NCBI RefSeq assembly: GCF_014633365.1
Contig: NC_068351.1
Span: forward strand, 19,271,366 to 19,335,365
DNA from: Diospyros lotus
Taxonomy: Eukaryota; Streptophyta; Magnoliopsida; Ericales; Ebenaceae
Direction of reading: 5' to 3'
Length of the DNA stretch: 64,000 bases
A program made the position numbers and the translations under genes. A model generated the notes under the pieces. That model was not told where the DNA came from. It did no database searches and saw only the letters and a list, made by a program, of their open reading frames with translations. Positions within the stretch are counted from its first letter, which is position 1, and the number at the start of each line of letters is the position of its first letter. Shown here in pieces: positions 35,851 to 48,141 of the stretch.

Positions 35851-36589
35851 TGTAATCTAAAATAAAACAAGAGAAGAAGATCTCGCATTTAAAGGAACAA
35901 GAAATGAGAACTTGAATTTGAAATGGAAAAAGGGAGTTAGAGAACTTGCATTTGTAAAGAAGAATAAGAAGTGAAGGAATTGGTATTTACAAGCAACAAG
36001 AGGAGGGGAACTTGCATAAAAGAGAGAGAAGAAAGGAAATAGAACTTACTTAGGCATAGAATTTGCACGTACATGATTTTCTTTAGTTTTAATCTCTCCA
36101 AGCTAATGCTCAAGATAGTTATATATATATATATATTCTCAGCATCATACACACATAGACCAACTTCGATGCATATATAGACTCATGCAAGATCATAGAG
36201 ATGCCCAACTTATATACATGGGTATGTTTTTGTCTCTCTCCAATGACAACCAATCCATATTATAATCCATGAAAGAACACAATAACAATTAACATGATGA
36301 TTGGAAAATACAAGCATTAAAGAAAGTATTGGGTGGAATGTTTTAACAACTTGGAAAGCATCTGCCAATGGCCCAAAGCTGACAATGCGAACAACAAACA
36401 CGATATGCAACCATTCACACAAGAAACACCAAAAACTTGCATGAAACTAGGATCATAATCAAGAAAAGCATCATTCCTTAAGAAATATAAGGTGAATCAA
36501 ACCCTATTTAGGCTTTTGAGCAAGCCACATCAAGTATTCAAGGAAGATCAATAAGATTAAACATAATAAAATAGGCAATAATCATGATC
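35851..36589. other. Unassigned sequence
   Basis: A-rich (aagaagaagatctcgc.., aacttgcattt repeated at 35942 and 36009) with a (TA)n tract at 36119-36136. No gene. Confidence 0.35.
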
Positions 36590-38332
36590 TCCATTGTAAC
36601 ACCCCACTTATTCGGGCGTGTTATAACTTAGGAAATTTTGGGCTAATTTTTTTTTTTCTTCAAGAAACAATCTTAACATAATATGAGACTTCTAAAATTT
36701 CTGTTTACTAGGTAGCATAAGGTTCTTCATACATTACATGTGCTAGGCTAGGTATTTCATCAAAAGCGAAAACAAGAATCGAACCTAAGCATACATCAAA
36801 TCATAATGGTATTACATGATCGTTTCATAATTCATAATACAAGACTATTCATCAAAGGAACATAAGTTTCTTAATATGACTTAAAACATAACATGACTAA
36901 GACATATCTGGATCTTCATGAAGAAGCAAAATGCAGGGAACAATTTTGTCAAATCCATGACAACTTGAGTTGTTACATCTCATCTACTTCCATGCCTTCG
37001 TTGCAAGCCCCAACTGGAACGTTTGAATGTTCCAGGGGCATAACCCCTGTTAGATATTGAATAATCTAAGTAAGGGTACATCATTCATATCTCATGCATG
37101 TATGCAAATGCAAAATGTCATCATTCCTTTCATTTGAGTTGACCGTACCTCGATGCTACTCTCCATTTTTATGATCTCCTTACCAGACCGAGGTGTATGG
37201 GGGCACTATTGGTAGAGTAGCGGTGCCAGTCCATAATCTCAAACCCATGCGATGCATGACCAATAATATCATCGTGTACATATGCGTATTTCATCATCAA
37301 TACATGTGAATGCACTCTACATGATGTATAACATAACAATGCATGTCAACATGATAAAACCATTTGCATGAAAACTAAAATCAGTCTTAGTAGAACCACT
37401 CACATTGAAAACAATTAATTTTGTAATGCGTGTTAACCTCGATTAAAGTGCCAGGGCTTAATAACCACACTCTTGCTCAAACCTCGACGCCTCAATTATC
37501 CCTGGCCATTACATTTCCTCAAGAAGTTTAATATCCTATTTTTTTTATCCTAATTTCCTCATAATTTCCCTTATTTTTCATAACCCATATTCTTCTAAAT
37601 GCCACAATAAATACTCCTCAATTATTTTTGTAACAGCCTGCCTCTTGGAGCCCTTGTCGACGTAGAGGATCCGTGAGAAGGTCATTATTTGAATGATATA
37701 GAACAATAACACAAGCTATAAACACGCATCAACCTCAATACATAAAAATGCATAACCTTCTAATCACATGACATTACGGACCCATCTTCACATTACCACA
37801 CATACCATATACAACATCTCGGTTTCGAGAGAACTCTGCACTTGTTACCATGGCTCAACAGTTTGGACCCAAACCCCGTTGAACATACCTGCTAACTCAG
37901 ACGAATTCCTCACCTGTAATGATGGAAAGAAAAGGTGAGTCACAAGACTTAGCAAACTCATGAAAGAAATTTCGTAGGTTAAAAACAAAACTCTCCCCCA
38001 ACATCATATGTAATTCGTGCCAATACAATGACATACCATGCCACGCTCAATACATGTCTTAACTTAAATGCATAGACATAAAATAAACTACACATAAAAG
38101 GCCCTTGGGGCCCACATAAAATACACACGTTGGCGCCCAAGTCCTGCATACAAACCTGTTAGTAGCCCAATATAGGCTATCATATCACTGTTCCTGATCT
38201 ACCTTTTCCTAACCTTGGTCAGCTTTTCCTGACATTCATAACATATCACCATAACATATAGCTGTCATGGGCGTCCCCACGGTCTTGTGCCCTTTACGCA
38301 CCTCTCACAGTCACTTTTCGCTTTAAATGCAT

Positions 38333-38576
38333 ATGAGCTTGAGGCCCTAGCTAACATAGATTATATGAGCCTGAGGCCCTAGCTAGCAAAAACGGATGAG
38401 CCCGATTCCCTGGCTAGCAAAAATATATGAGCCCGAGGCCCTAGCTAACATAATGAGATGAGCCCAAGGCCCTAGCTAGCAAAAATATATGAGCCCGCCC
38501 TGGCTAGCATAAATAGATGACCCTGAGGCCCTGGCTAGCGTGAATATATGAGCCCGAGACCCTAGCTAGCATAAAT
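38333..38576 (+). repeat. Minisatellite, eight copies of about 31 bp
   Basis: Units of type gagcccgaggccctagctag plus caaaaatatat or cataaa.. occur eight times with point variation; the sixth is shortened (gagcccgccctgg). It lies in solo LTR B and ends 18 bp before the insertion point of element C. Confidence 0.93.
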
Positions 38577-38598
38577 TATTATATGGTATCATAGCCGT

Positions 38599-41079
38599 TG
38601 TAATACCCGGTATTATATGGTATTGAAAATAAATAATTTTTGATTATTTTGGTAGGACCTCGGCTGGTCCGGGAAGCCTAAAGTCGATTTTAAGAAATTA
38701 ATTAATAAAATTGTCGAATTGGCGGAAGGGAATGCCCCGGGACTTGGATGTCTAGGGAAGAGGGCAAGATATTGGTGAGCGTCTTGAGATAAGGATAATG
38801 ACGCTAGAAGCGGTCCGACTAGGAATAATTTTCGGAATAAATTCTGTATAAGCACGAAAGGGTGCTAGTACCGAATGGTCGTAGGGGACCTCCGGGAAGT
38901 TGAGGGGACCCTAGGGGTGGTTCGATTTTGAGAGTAAGGCAACCCTGAAGCGTTTTCGGGTCAAATTAAGGTCCCGTGCAGGCGCAGGGACAAAATTGGC
39001 TTTATTGAGTAAAGTCAATTATTAATCCTTGAAGAAATCAAGTCTTGGTGTGGTTTAAGGATAATTAATTAAAACGTGGAGGGTCCAAGTGTAATTATAA
39101 AATCCTCAAGTGCAATTATTAATTCCTCAAGTGGAATTATGAGATCTAGGGAGGGTTTATATGTAATTTATATATGCACATATATGTATAGAGGCGCGCG
39201 TGTGAGGAAGCTTCAAGGAAGCTTCCTAGCCTCTGTATTTTGAAATGAGAGAATGAGGGCCGAAAGCAGAGAGCAACCGAGAGAAAGAGGGAGATCGTGA
39301 GAGAGAGAGTGAGTGAGAAGCATAGAGGCCGAGAGTGATCGAGAGAGAGAGAGAGAGAGAGAGAGCTAGAGTGGCCAGGGCGGATGCGGAAGGTAGCAGC
39401 AATGGCAGACTTTCATGGCTGAGGCAGAGGCTGTGGCGCGGGGATGCCCTAAGGCGGCCGTCGATGGCTCAAGTGCGAGTTGCAGCAGCTCACGATGATT
39501 ATGATGGTGGTTGTCGAAGGCCGCAGCTGCGACGAAGGAAGCAGGCGATTGGCCATGGCAGCTTGCTGGTGCGGCTGTGCGTGCTGGCGGTGGTCACTCC
39601 TGCAATGGTGGATGACAGCGAGCACGAGGAGGTTAGCGGGAGCGCGAGGAGATGCTCGGAAGCAATGGGGATGGCCGGGGGCGTGGCCATGGCAACCGCG
39701 AAGCTTCCTTTACAGCAGCGAAGCGGGCATCGGGCAATGGTTGCGCGGTGGCCGGAGGAGACGGCTGAGTGGTGGTAGCGGCGGTGGGTCGCAGTCGTGC
39801 GCCGAAGTTGCTGGATGAGAGGTTCGCAAAGAAGAAGAAGAAGGAGCGTGTGCGAGAAATGGAGGAGGAAGAAGAACAGTAGAAGAGGAAAGAAAATAAA
39901 AGAAAAAGGAAAAGAAAAGAAAATAAAATAAAATCTGGAAAATGGAGGAAAAATAGGTAAAAATTCGAGAAAAATTAGGAAAATTTCTGGAAATTAAATT
40001 GGAGCTTGAGGAGCGTGTCTGAAGCTCAAAAATGGGATTTTTGGGCGCAAGTGGTAGCTCGGGAGCTAACGCCGGTGTGGGCGTCTGATCGATTTTCTCC
40101 TTTAGATTAGTTGAGGTAAATTAATTTAATTATTTTCTAATTATTTTCATTATGTGAGATAATGAATTGTGTAGTATTGGATTGGAAATTATTGATGGAT
40201 GGTTCTGGTGGTGTGTGGCAAAGTTGAGGGCATTGGTTTAATGCCGGATGTTAATGAAGTTCGATTTTTGTGTGATTGGTATCTAGGTTTGATCGGGGAG
40301 GCGGTGATCCTAGAAGAGCTCGAAGTTCGGGCTGGCATTCTCGCCGAGGCAAAGATAAAGTTTCGAGCCAGGTAAGGGATGGCCCCAAGTGGAGGTGGCC
40401 TTGCAAGTTGGTAAATATGTTTGATAATATTTTTATGTTGCATTTGCATGTAATGGTTAACACTTGCGTGATGCGAGATCTACTGGACTTGTGGCCATAT
40501 GGAGGACTAGTGTTGTGGGGGCTGGTAGGCTGATGCCTCAAACCTTGGTGGGTTATGAGGATGTGTGGGTCTAGCCTCATTTGCATGCATTCAGCATACA
40601 TAAACATGGTTATATTCATATTTGCATGCATTGCACCTTTACTGAGTCTTTATGACTCATGAGGTTTTACCTCATGTTGTAGATGATGCAAGACCAAATG
40701 CAAGCAGGGATGGTGCCGGGAGACTGTCGTGGCAACTAGCATTGTTGCCCGAGATGTGTGGATGTGTACTCTCATGTATTTTCTTATATGTATTCATGTG
40801 TTTAAATGTAAGCGTTATTGAGCTCTAGAGGTATCTAGTTATTGTAATCATAATAATGTGATAGATGATTGTGAGTATGCGTGAAGTATGTGTGGCTTTA
40901 GTTGTTGAAGCCAAGTTCGGACCAAGTAAAGATCAGCGAGGTATGTTCTCATAAATCCTCAATACTCAGCGAAGTGTTTGTTATGCTAGTTTTGTGTCTG
41001 GGTCACCTCTGGCTTGCTATGAGGCGAGTTGAAGAGAGGTGAAGCTCACTCGGGTTTCGGGTCTCGGTCTGCTGAGTTG
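38599..41079 (+). repeat. 5' LTR of element C (3' end missing)
   Basis: It is similar to the 3' LTR up to ggtctgctgagtt (about 41079). The final 120 bp present in the 3' LTR (57990-58111) are absent here, so the true LTR end and PBS seem deleted. Two consecutive hairpins are at 40643-40659 (TGAGTC-tttat-GACTCA) and 40658-40676 (CATGAGG-tttta-CCTCATG). A GC-rich leader-like zone (39330-39830) gives chance ORFs. TATA-like tttatatatgc is near 39168. Confidence 0.85.
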
Positions 41080-44000
41080 GATATTCTTGTTCTAGGGATA
41101 AGAAAATATCATGGGTCGAGATGATATACCCGTAAGTGGTATACAGGTCGGGGCAATGAGGAACTAGAAACCCAAGTGTGGGTGTTGGTGTAAAAAAAAA
41201 AAAAAAATCGAATGTGGCATTTTGAGGATATGAAGTGTTTTAAGGATGAAAAGTCCTTGAGATTGAAGTGTTGAGGCTCATGTGGGGACATGAAGACGAA
41301 GCATAGCTTGTCCAGGAAAGGGTTAGTGGAGCGTCCCTATGTCAGGGATTTGTTGAGCAAGTTCAAGGGAATAAAGTTGTCCCTTGGAAGTGGTACAGTA
41401 AGGCTTGTGCACTTGAGATAGAGTGAGCTAAAGTGGGAGTTAGCTCGGGGCTCAAGGAAATGAGTCGTCAGCGGGCTATGTAGCGAGTCCTAGTAAAGGA
41501 GTAAGGTTAATTGCAGTGAGGCTCTATGGGGAGTGTGCATGTAATGCATTTGTATGTCATGGCCAGTGAAGGCATGATGTAAGTAGAATCCGGAAGGACT
41601 CTGAGGGGAGTCAGGATGCTAGATATATGTGATATGATGTGATCGTATTGTTGTGATGATCCCAGAGGGGATGTGCCCAGGGTATGAGTGGACCCTAGTT
41701 GGTTTCATGATGAGGCGAGGTCTATCCTTGGGAATGATAAGTGTGGCAAGTAGACCCTAGTGGGTGTTTGTATGAGATGGAAATCCCAAGTAGGACGAGC
41801 TGGAATCCAGGGGAATCCAGATTTGGGATTAAGGAGTTGGGTATGCATTGATATGCGTGTGAGAGCCATTGGGTTAGAAGTCCTAGTTGTGAAGGGCCAA
41901 AAGACTGTTCATGTGATGGATGGATGAGAGGCCAATCAAAACTCTCATTATGACGCTTGGGGTCTGGTGGGACGCCTAAGGTCGGGAGATGAGAGGTGAA
42001 TAGACCCTCATTATGATGCTTGGGGTTAGGATGATGCCTAAGGTCACGAGACCCTTGATGGGAGACGTAAAGGTTGCCCAATGAAGGGTATGAACGGGTG
42101 TGTGTGGTCCGAGGGCGATGAGTGTGTGGCAACAGGACATCCATAGGCTATGCGCGTGATGGAAATGCCAGCTTCGGATGCCTAGGTGGGTAGGGGTATG
42201 GTGAGTAATGTGGAGGTCCCGAATTGTAAAATCCAAGTCATGGGAGCCTGGGCGAGGCGTGTTGGAAGGCTAAGCTGGGCATCGTGACTAAGTGCATATG
42301 TGGGTGTGCAAGGAGAGACGGGAGGTCTCGATTTACTTAAAGGGTAAGGGTAGGTGCCTTATGGTCATGGGTGCCGGAGCTTGAGGCAGGCTTAGCACGT
42401 CGGTTGTGGATTGAGAGACCATTGATAATCAAGCTTTAAGATGAGCTGGGTGGCGAAATGAATCATGATGGATTTGGATCCATTGTCATGAAAGTTGGAG
42501 CTTTCAAACATTGATTGAAAGTCGTGACGTGTGGTCTTGTGGGGTAAGATCAGGAGGCCTCAAGAGTTGGGGTGATTTGAGAGTCTCTTAAGTGGTAAGA
42601 GATGTAGAGTCCTGAGGAGCGGGGCTCATGGTATGAGCTTGAGGTTGTCAAGGCAAGGATAACCAAGTAAGATGGCTTTGGTAAGATGGTGGTGGAACCA
42701 TCGTAGTTTGCAGAGGTTTTATAGCAGCAAAATGCTATGAGTGCAAGGCTTGGTGTGACGGATCTGATGCTATGGACCGTGTGGCAGAGGACTAATGAGT
42801 TGGCTCGCGTTGAGGGTAAGTGGCCCATGGGCTTGAGCAATTTAGTGAACTGCAGGTGACGGTCAGATGCCGAAGAGCTGGAGCAGCACCTTAGGAAATT
42901 TGGTCAGGTGAGACCGAGAATCTCCTGTAAGGGATAGCACATCTAGAGTAGTCCTAAGGAAGATTCGTGCAACACAGTAATGATCAGATAGATTAGCTGC
43001 CGAGTAGGAAGCTTGGTGGGGAGAATGATTACGAGCGTGGCGGGGTAGTCATGCCGGGTTCGATATCAAAGGTTGGACTGGAAGGCTGAAAGTCGCGCTA
43101 CAGGGTGCGAAGCAGATCAATGTTGGACCTGAACCATGTTGTTGGGAACTGTTGTTGGGCCAGTGTAAGGGTGCAACACGGTAATGAGGATTCAGTGTTG
43201 ACTCTCCGAAGCACAGGGCAACATAGTGATTATGCAGATGGTCAGGGACTGAAGAATCTGTGAGATGCACGATAAGGGTGATGAAAGCTGTGGTCAGTTC
43301 CACCACTAAACTGCGAGTATCAAGCGGTGTTGAGGTGGTTAAGCGAATGTAAGGCATTGTAGTTTCTTGAGATGTTTGAGAAAGAAACCCGGGAAAAAGA
43401 AACGGGTCTAGCATGGGAATAACGCTACGGTTGATGCCTATCGTTGACGGGTCTAATGCTAAGGACCACTGGATGTAGACGGTTAGTTCACGGGAGGGAC
43501 TGCAGCCCTCTATGTGGAGTAACCTGTCTACGGTGGAGACGGTTAGACGCCGAAAACCTGGGGTATGTTTTAGGTTATGTCTGGGCCAGACCTAAATTTC
43601 CGTGAGGGTTGAAGTATCGTGGTAGTGCCTTTGGTTGTCATGGTAGCAAAGGGTTTGTGAATCGAGTGGGTGATATCTTGTGGTGTGATAACAAGATGCA
43701 TAGCGATGCTTCTTACTAAAGGATGCTAACACAGTGTGGTAAAATTTGACCTAAATGGTTATGGTAAATTGAGATGATGGACCATGTGTGACCTTGCGGT
43801 GATGCAAGAAGATGGGTCAATTGGTGGAGTAGGTAAAAAGCTCTAGAATGTTACGTAAGTGCTGTGGAGGGCGAGACTTACGAGTTGGAAGCCAACTATG
43901 AGATGGGATTGTTGAAGCGTGCAAAAGTTTCAAGTATAGGGATCTCTAATCCTGTGATGTGAGTTGTGGTAAGCTGAACGCGTGGCTAAGGCATGGTTCA

Positions 44001-46466
44001 AAATCTGTGAAGGTTTACAATTGCATAGTCTAATGTTAGTCCTGAATGTGTCGATGCGAAAATGAGGAAGTATCCTCATGTAGCACTAGATGGGTTTCCA
44101 GTTGATGGCACAAGATCAGTTGCCAGGTGGTAGCACCTGATGGCAATGATGGCTCCGCGTAAGGCTCGAGGACTGTGATGTAAAACTTTATTGATTGACT
44201 GTGTACATAAAGGTTCAGCGGGTCCTAGTGGCAAAGCCAAACGAATTTTGAGAAAGAGATCCAAGGTTATAAGAGATGGTTGGTCAGGGTAGAATTTTGC
44301 CGCTTGAAGGAGTGCTACTCCGTAGCGGGAGTTATAGATGGTTGTGTTGAAATGTGGCCTGGGTGGAACTTGAGATGTTCTCCTAAGAAAGGTTGAGCAT
44401 GGGGCAACAACATGGGATAAACTTCCTAAAGCGCTACAACTCTATCAGAATGGATCACCTGGGTGAAAACCAGTGTGCTGGCAAGTGCCTGAGTAGGAAT
44501 GTGAGTCCTACGACATCGAGTGGAAGTGTGGGATTCCCCATGAGTGGCAGTGGGTGATTTCTAGTGGGTGGAGTTTAAATCGAAGTCATAGTCGATGATT
44601 GTAAGTGCAGTGTCTGGAGGAAAGTTGTGTTGGTTATGAGCTGGGCGATCCGCCTAAAGCTAATCGAGTTGGTTAGATAGAAGTTGAGTGCGAATTTAAG
44701 ATGTCGCCAATGGGTGACGAGAGCTCGAAGGAAAAGCTTGTGGGACGAGATTGATTCTTATGAATGGTGTTTAGGTGATGAAATCACTTGATAACTGAGT
44801 AATACAGCTAAAGGGATGCCTTGGACTGTGGGCAATTAATGAGATTTAATCTCGTGGTTAGAGGCTAATGGGTGTGAAAGAAAGCAGCTAGTGAAGCTGA
44901 TTGGTGACCGGCTGGGGGTAGTCGGTGGCAACCGAAGGCGCTGACCGGTGATAGCAACAGTGGCGTGCAACCGCTAGCCATGGTCCTGGGGCGTCATAAG
45001 AGTAGTCGGTCAGTGGCGTAGGTTGCTCTAGAGTCGCGATTGCATTTGGATGTGGTGCCAAGTGATAACAAGAGGTCATCTTAGCTAATGATGGTGGCTG
45101 AAAAGTTTTGTGCCTCTAGAATATAAGGCTCTATCAAGAAATGGCGAGATATGAAAAGTCCTAATGAAATTGAAGTTGGGCGAGTGAATTTGGCCAGAAT
45201 ACCTCTACAAGGGTAGGGGGTGTAACCATGTTAGCTTGTTATGGTATGAGACCAAAGGCACGAGTCAACCTACAAGTGCGATGCAAAAAGTGATTGTGTA
45301 GATGGTAAAGAGCCGATCACTTGTGCCACGCACCGTGGGTGACGACGAGGGCCGGTTAATGGTTCCGCGCCCTTAAGCTCAATGGTAGGATCCCTGACTC
45401 GTGGTAGGGTTTATCAGCCAAGGTAAGGCCTAGTATGGGACATGATTGTGAAAGCTGAAATGAGGTGAAGAATTGAAAGGGGTTGCTCAGTGAGGAGTTC
45501 CCTGGTATGGGTATGAGACCCCTACTAGCATGTAATATCGACCAGAAAGGAAAGCCAGAGTAGTCTGTGTACTTATGCGAAAAACTCATGGTTGGGAGAA
45601 GGTTGTGGCCCGAGCATGGTTAAGCTCAAGGTGAGCATGTAACGGTCCGTGCATCGCCAAGCTCGAGGTGGACTCGGGTAGCACAGGTATGATTGAAATA
45701 TGAAATTACCTGGCATGGTGTTGGGTATGTCTAGTATCCATAGTTATACCGTTAAATAAGGGTTGGCTGGTCAAGGTAGAAGACCATGTATGAAATGGTC
45801 GAAGTTGGATGGGTGGGCCAAATGGTTGCTTCCCATGCAGTGTTAGCATGGTTAGTTGATCGGTAATGAGAAGTTGCCATGAGGATCAACTCAAGCTAAG
45901 CATGCGTGTGATAAATGGCAGTATGCCATGGTGGAATAGGTGTCAGAGTGTCTTGTGGGCACTAGAAGAGACATTGCGGCTGATGATCAGTGCTAAGATG
46001 TTGCTGGTTGGACTAACGTAAAATCGTGGCCATGTGTGATTGGCAATGGGAAATGTTGCCGTGTGTGATCGGCATAAAATCGTGGTAGACTTATCAGTGA
46101 TATAATGTTAGCGAGAGTTCGTTCGATGGATGGAAAAATGGGAAGTAAACTGCAATGCGATGCTTTGAGACAGAGAAAATCCATCAGGAGATGGATATCG
46201 TTGCAGTAAGCATGACCAGCGACCAGTGGTGCGATTTGGATGGAGGCCAAGGCGGTATTCGGTTGATGAATGTTCTCGAGAGTCGGAGGACCAAGAGCCT
46301 AAGCAAAACCTTGAGATGGGTATAACTCGAGGTAAAGGTGAGGAATGGTCAGGCTATGAAATTCTCGAGCATGGGAATTTGACATGTAGCTCGAGAAGGT
46401 GATTGTCTTGGGCAGACGAGTATGATAAAGTGAATTTCGAGGGCAAAATTCTTTAAGGGGGTGGAA
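41080..46466 (+). other. Interior of element C, no coding capacity
   Basis: 5.4 kb with strong excess of G over C on the + strand and very frequent TGA/TAG. Minus-strand ORFs of 60-140 codons here are by-products of that skew and have no recognisable domains. No PBS was found after the 5' LTR. Confidence 0.7.
46455..46466 (+). other. Polypurine tract of element C
   Basis: aagggggtggaa immediately before TGTAATACCC of the 3' LTR; fixes the + orientation. Confidence 0.88.
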
Positions 46467-47008
46467 TGTAATACCCAGTATTACATGGTATTGAAAATAA
46501 ATAATTTTTTATTATTTTGGTAGAACCTCGGCTGGTTCGGGAAGCCAAAAGTTAATTTCAAGAAATTAAATAATAAAATTACCGAATTGGCAGAAGGGAA
46601 TGCCCCAGGATTTGGATGTCTAGGGAAGAGGGCAAGAGATTGGTGAGTGTCTCGAGATGAGGATAATGACGTTGGAAGCGGTCTGACCGGGAATAATTTT
46701 CGAAATAAATTTTGTATAAGCCTGAAAGGGTGTTAGTACCGAATGGTCGTAGGGGACCTCTGGGAAGTTGAGGGGACTTTAGGGGTGGTTCGGTTTTGAG
46801 AGTAAGGCAACCCTGAACCGTTTTCGGGTCAAATTAAGGTCCCCTGCAGACGCAGGGACGAAATTGGCTTTATCGAGTAAAGTCGATTATTAATCCTTGA
46901 AGAAATCAAGTCTTGGTGTGGTTTAAGGATAATTAATTAAAACGTAGAGGGTCCAAGTGCAATTATAAAATCCTCAAGTGCAATTATTAATTCTTCAAGT
47001 GGAATTAC

Positions 47009-47124
47009 GAGATCTAGGGAGGGTTTATATGTAATTTATAAATGCACATATATGTAATTTATAAATGAGATCTAGGGAGGGTTTATATGTAATTTATATA
47101 TGCATATATATGTATAGAGGCGCG
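47009..47124 (+). repeat. 58-bp tandem duplication in 3' LTR of C
   Basis: gagatctagggagggtttat.. starts at 47009 and again at 47067; the 5' LTR has a single copy (39145 on). Confidence 0.85.
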
Positions 47125-48141
47125 CGTGTGAGAAAGCTTCAAGGAAGCTTCCTAGCCTCTGTATTTTGAAATGAGAGAATGAGGGCCGAAAGTAGAGAGC
47201 AACCGAGAGAAAGAGAGAGATCGCGAGAGAGAGTGAGTGAGAAGCATAGAGGCCGAGAGATTGAGAGCTTGGGCCGAGAGTGATAGAGAGAGAGAGAGAG
47301 AGAGAGCTAGAGCGGCCATGGCGGATGCCGAAGGTAGCAGCAATGGCAGAAGGTCGTGGCTGAGACAGACGCTGTGGCGCGAGGATTCCCTGAGGCGGCC
47401 GTCGATGGCTCAGGTGCGGATTGCAGCAGCTCGCGGTGATGATGACGGTAGTTGTCGAAGGCTGCAGTTGCGATGAAGGAAGCAGGCGATTAGCCATGGC
47501 AGCTCGCTGGTGCGGCTATGCGTGCTAGCGGTGGCTCACACCTGCAATGGTGGATGGCAGCGAGCGCGAGGCGGTCAGCGGGAGAGTGAGGAGGTGCTTA
47601 GAAGCAATGGGAATGGCCGGGGGCGCGGACATGGCAGCCCAAAGCTGCCGTTGCAGCAGCCAAGCGCGGCTATGGCTGCGCGCAGCAACTACAACAACGA
47701 AGCGGGCGTCGGGCAGCGGTTGCGCGGTGGCCGGAGGAGACGGCTGAGCGGTGGCAGCGGCAGCGGTGGTGGGTCGTGGCCGTGCGCCAAAGCTGCTGGG
47801 TGAGAGGTTCGCGAAGAAGAAGAAGAAGGAGCATGCGCGGGAAATGGAGGAGGAAGAAGAACAGTAGAAGAGGAATGAAAATAAAAGAAAAAGGAAAAGA
47901 AAAGAAAATAAAATCTGGAAAATGGAGGAAAAATAGGTAAAAATTCGAGAAAAATTGGAGAAAGTTCTGGAAATTAAATTGGAGCTTGAGGAGCGTGTCG
48001 GAAGCTCAAAAATGGGATTTTTGGGCGCATGTGGCAGCTCGGGAGCCAACGCTGGTGTGGGCTTCTGATCAGTTTTCTCCTCCAGATTAGTTGAGGTAAA
48101 TTAATTTAATTATTTTCTAGTTATTTTCATTATGTGAGATA

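Noticed and set aside
38333..38576. CRISPR-like array
   Set aside because: Units are adjacent 31-bp tandem repeats without unique spacers; plant LTR context.
39335..39818. ORFs of 147 and 112 codons, and similar ones at 47237-47803, in the LTRs of element C
   Set aside because: They lie in the GC-rich leader-like part of an LTR, begin in an (AG)n repeat (ERERERER), differ in frame and stops between the two LTRs, and have no domain.
41722..46250. Minus-strand ORFs of 60-140 codons
   Set aside because: G-rich + strand makes stops rare on the minus strand; no domains and opposite to the element direction.
47525..48049. 174-codon minus-strand ORF
   Set aside because: Antisense to the same LTR leader; low-complexity Ser/Phe-rich translation; not preserved in the other LTR.
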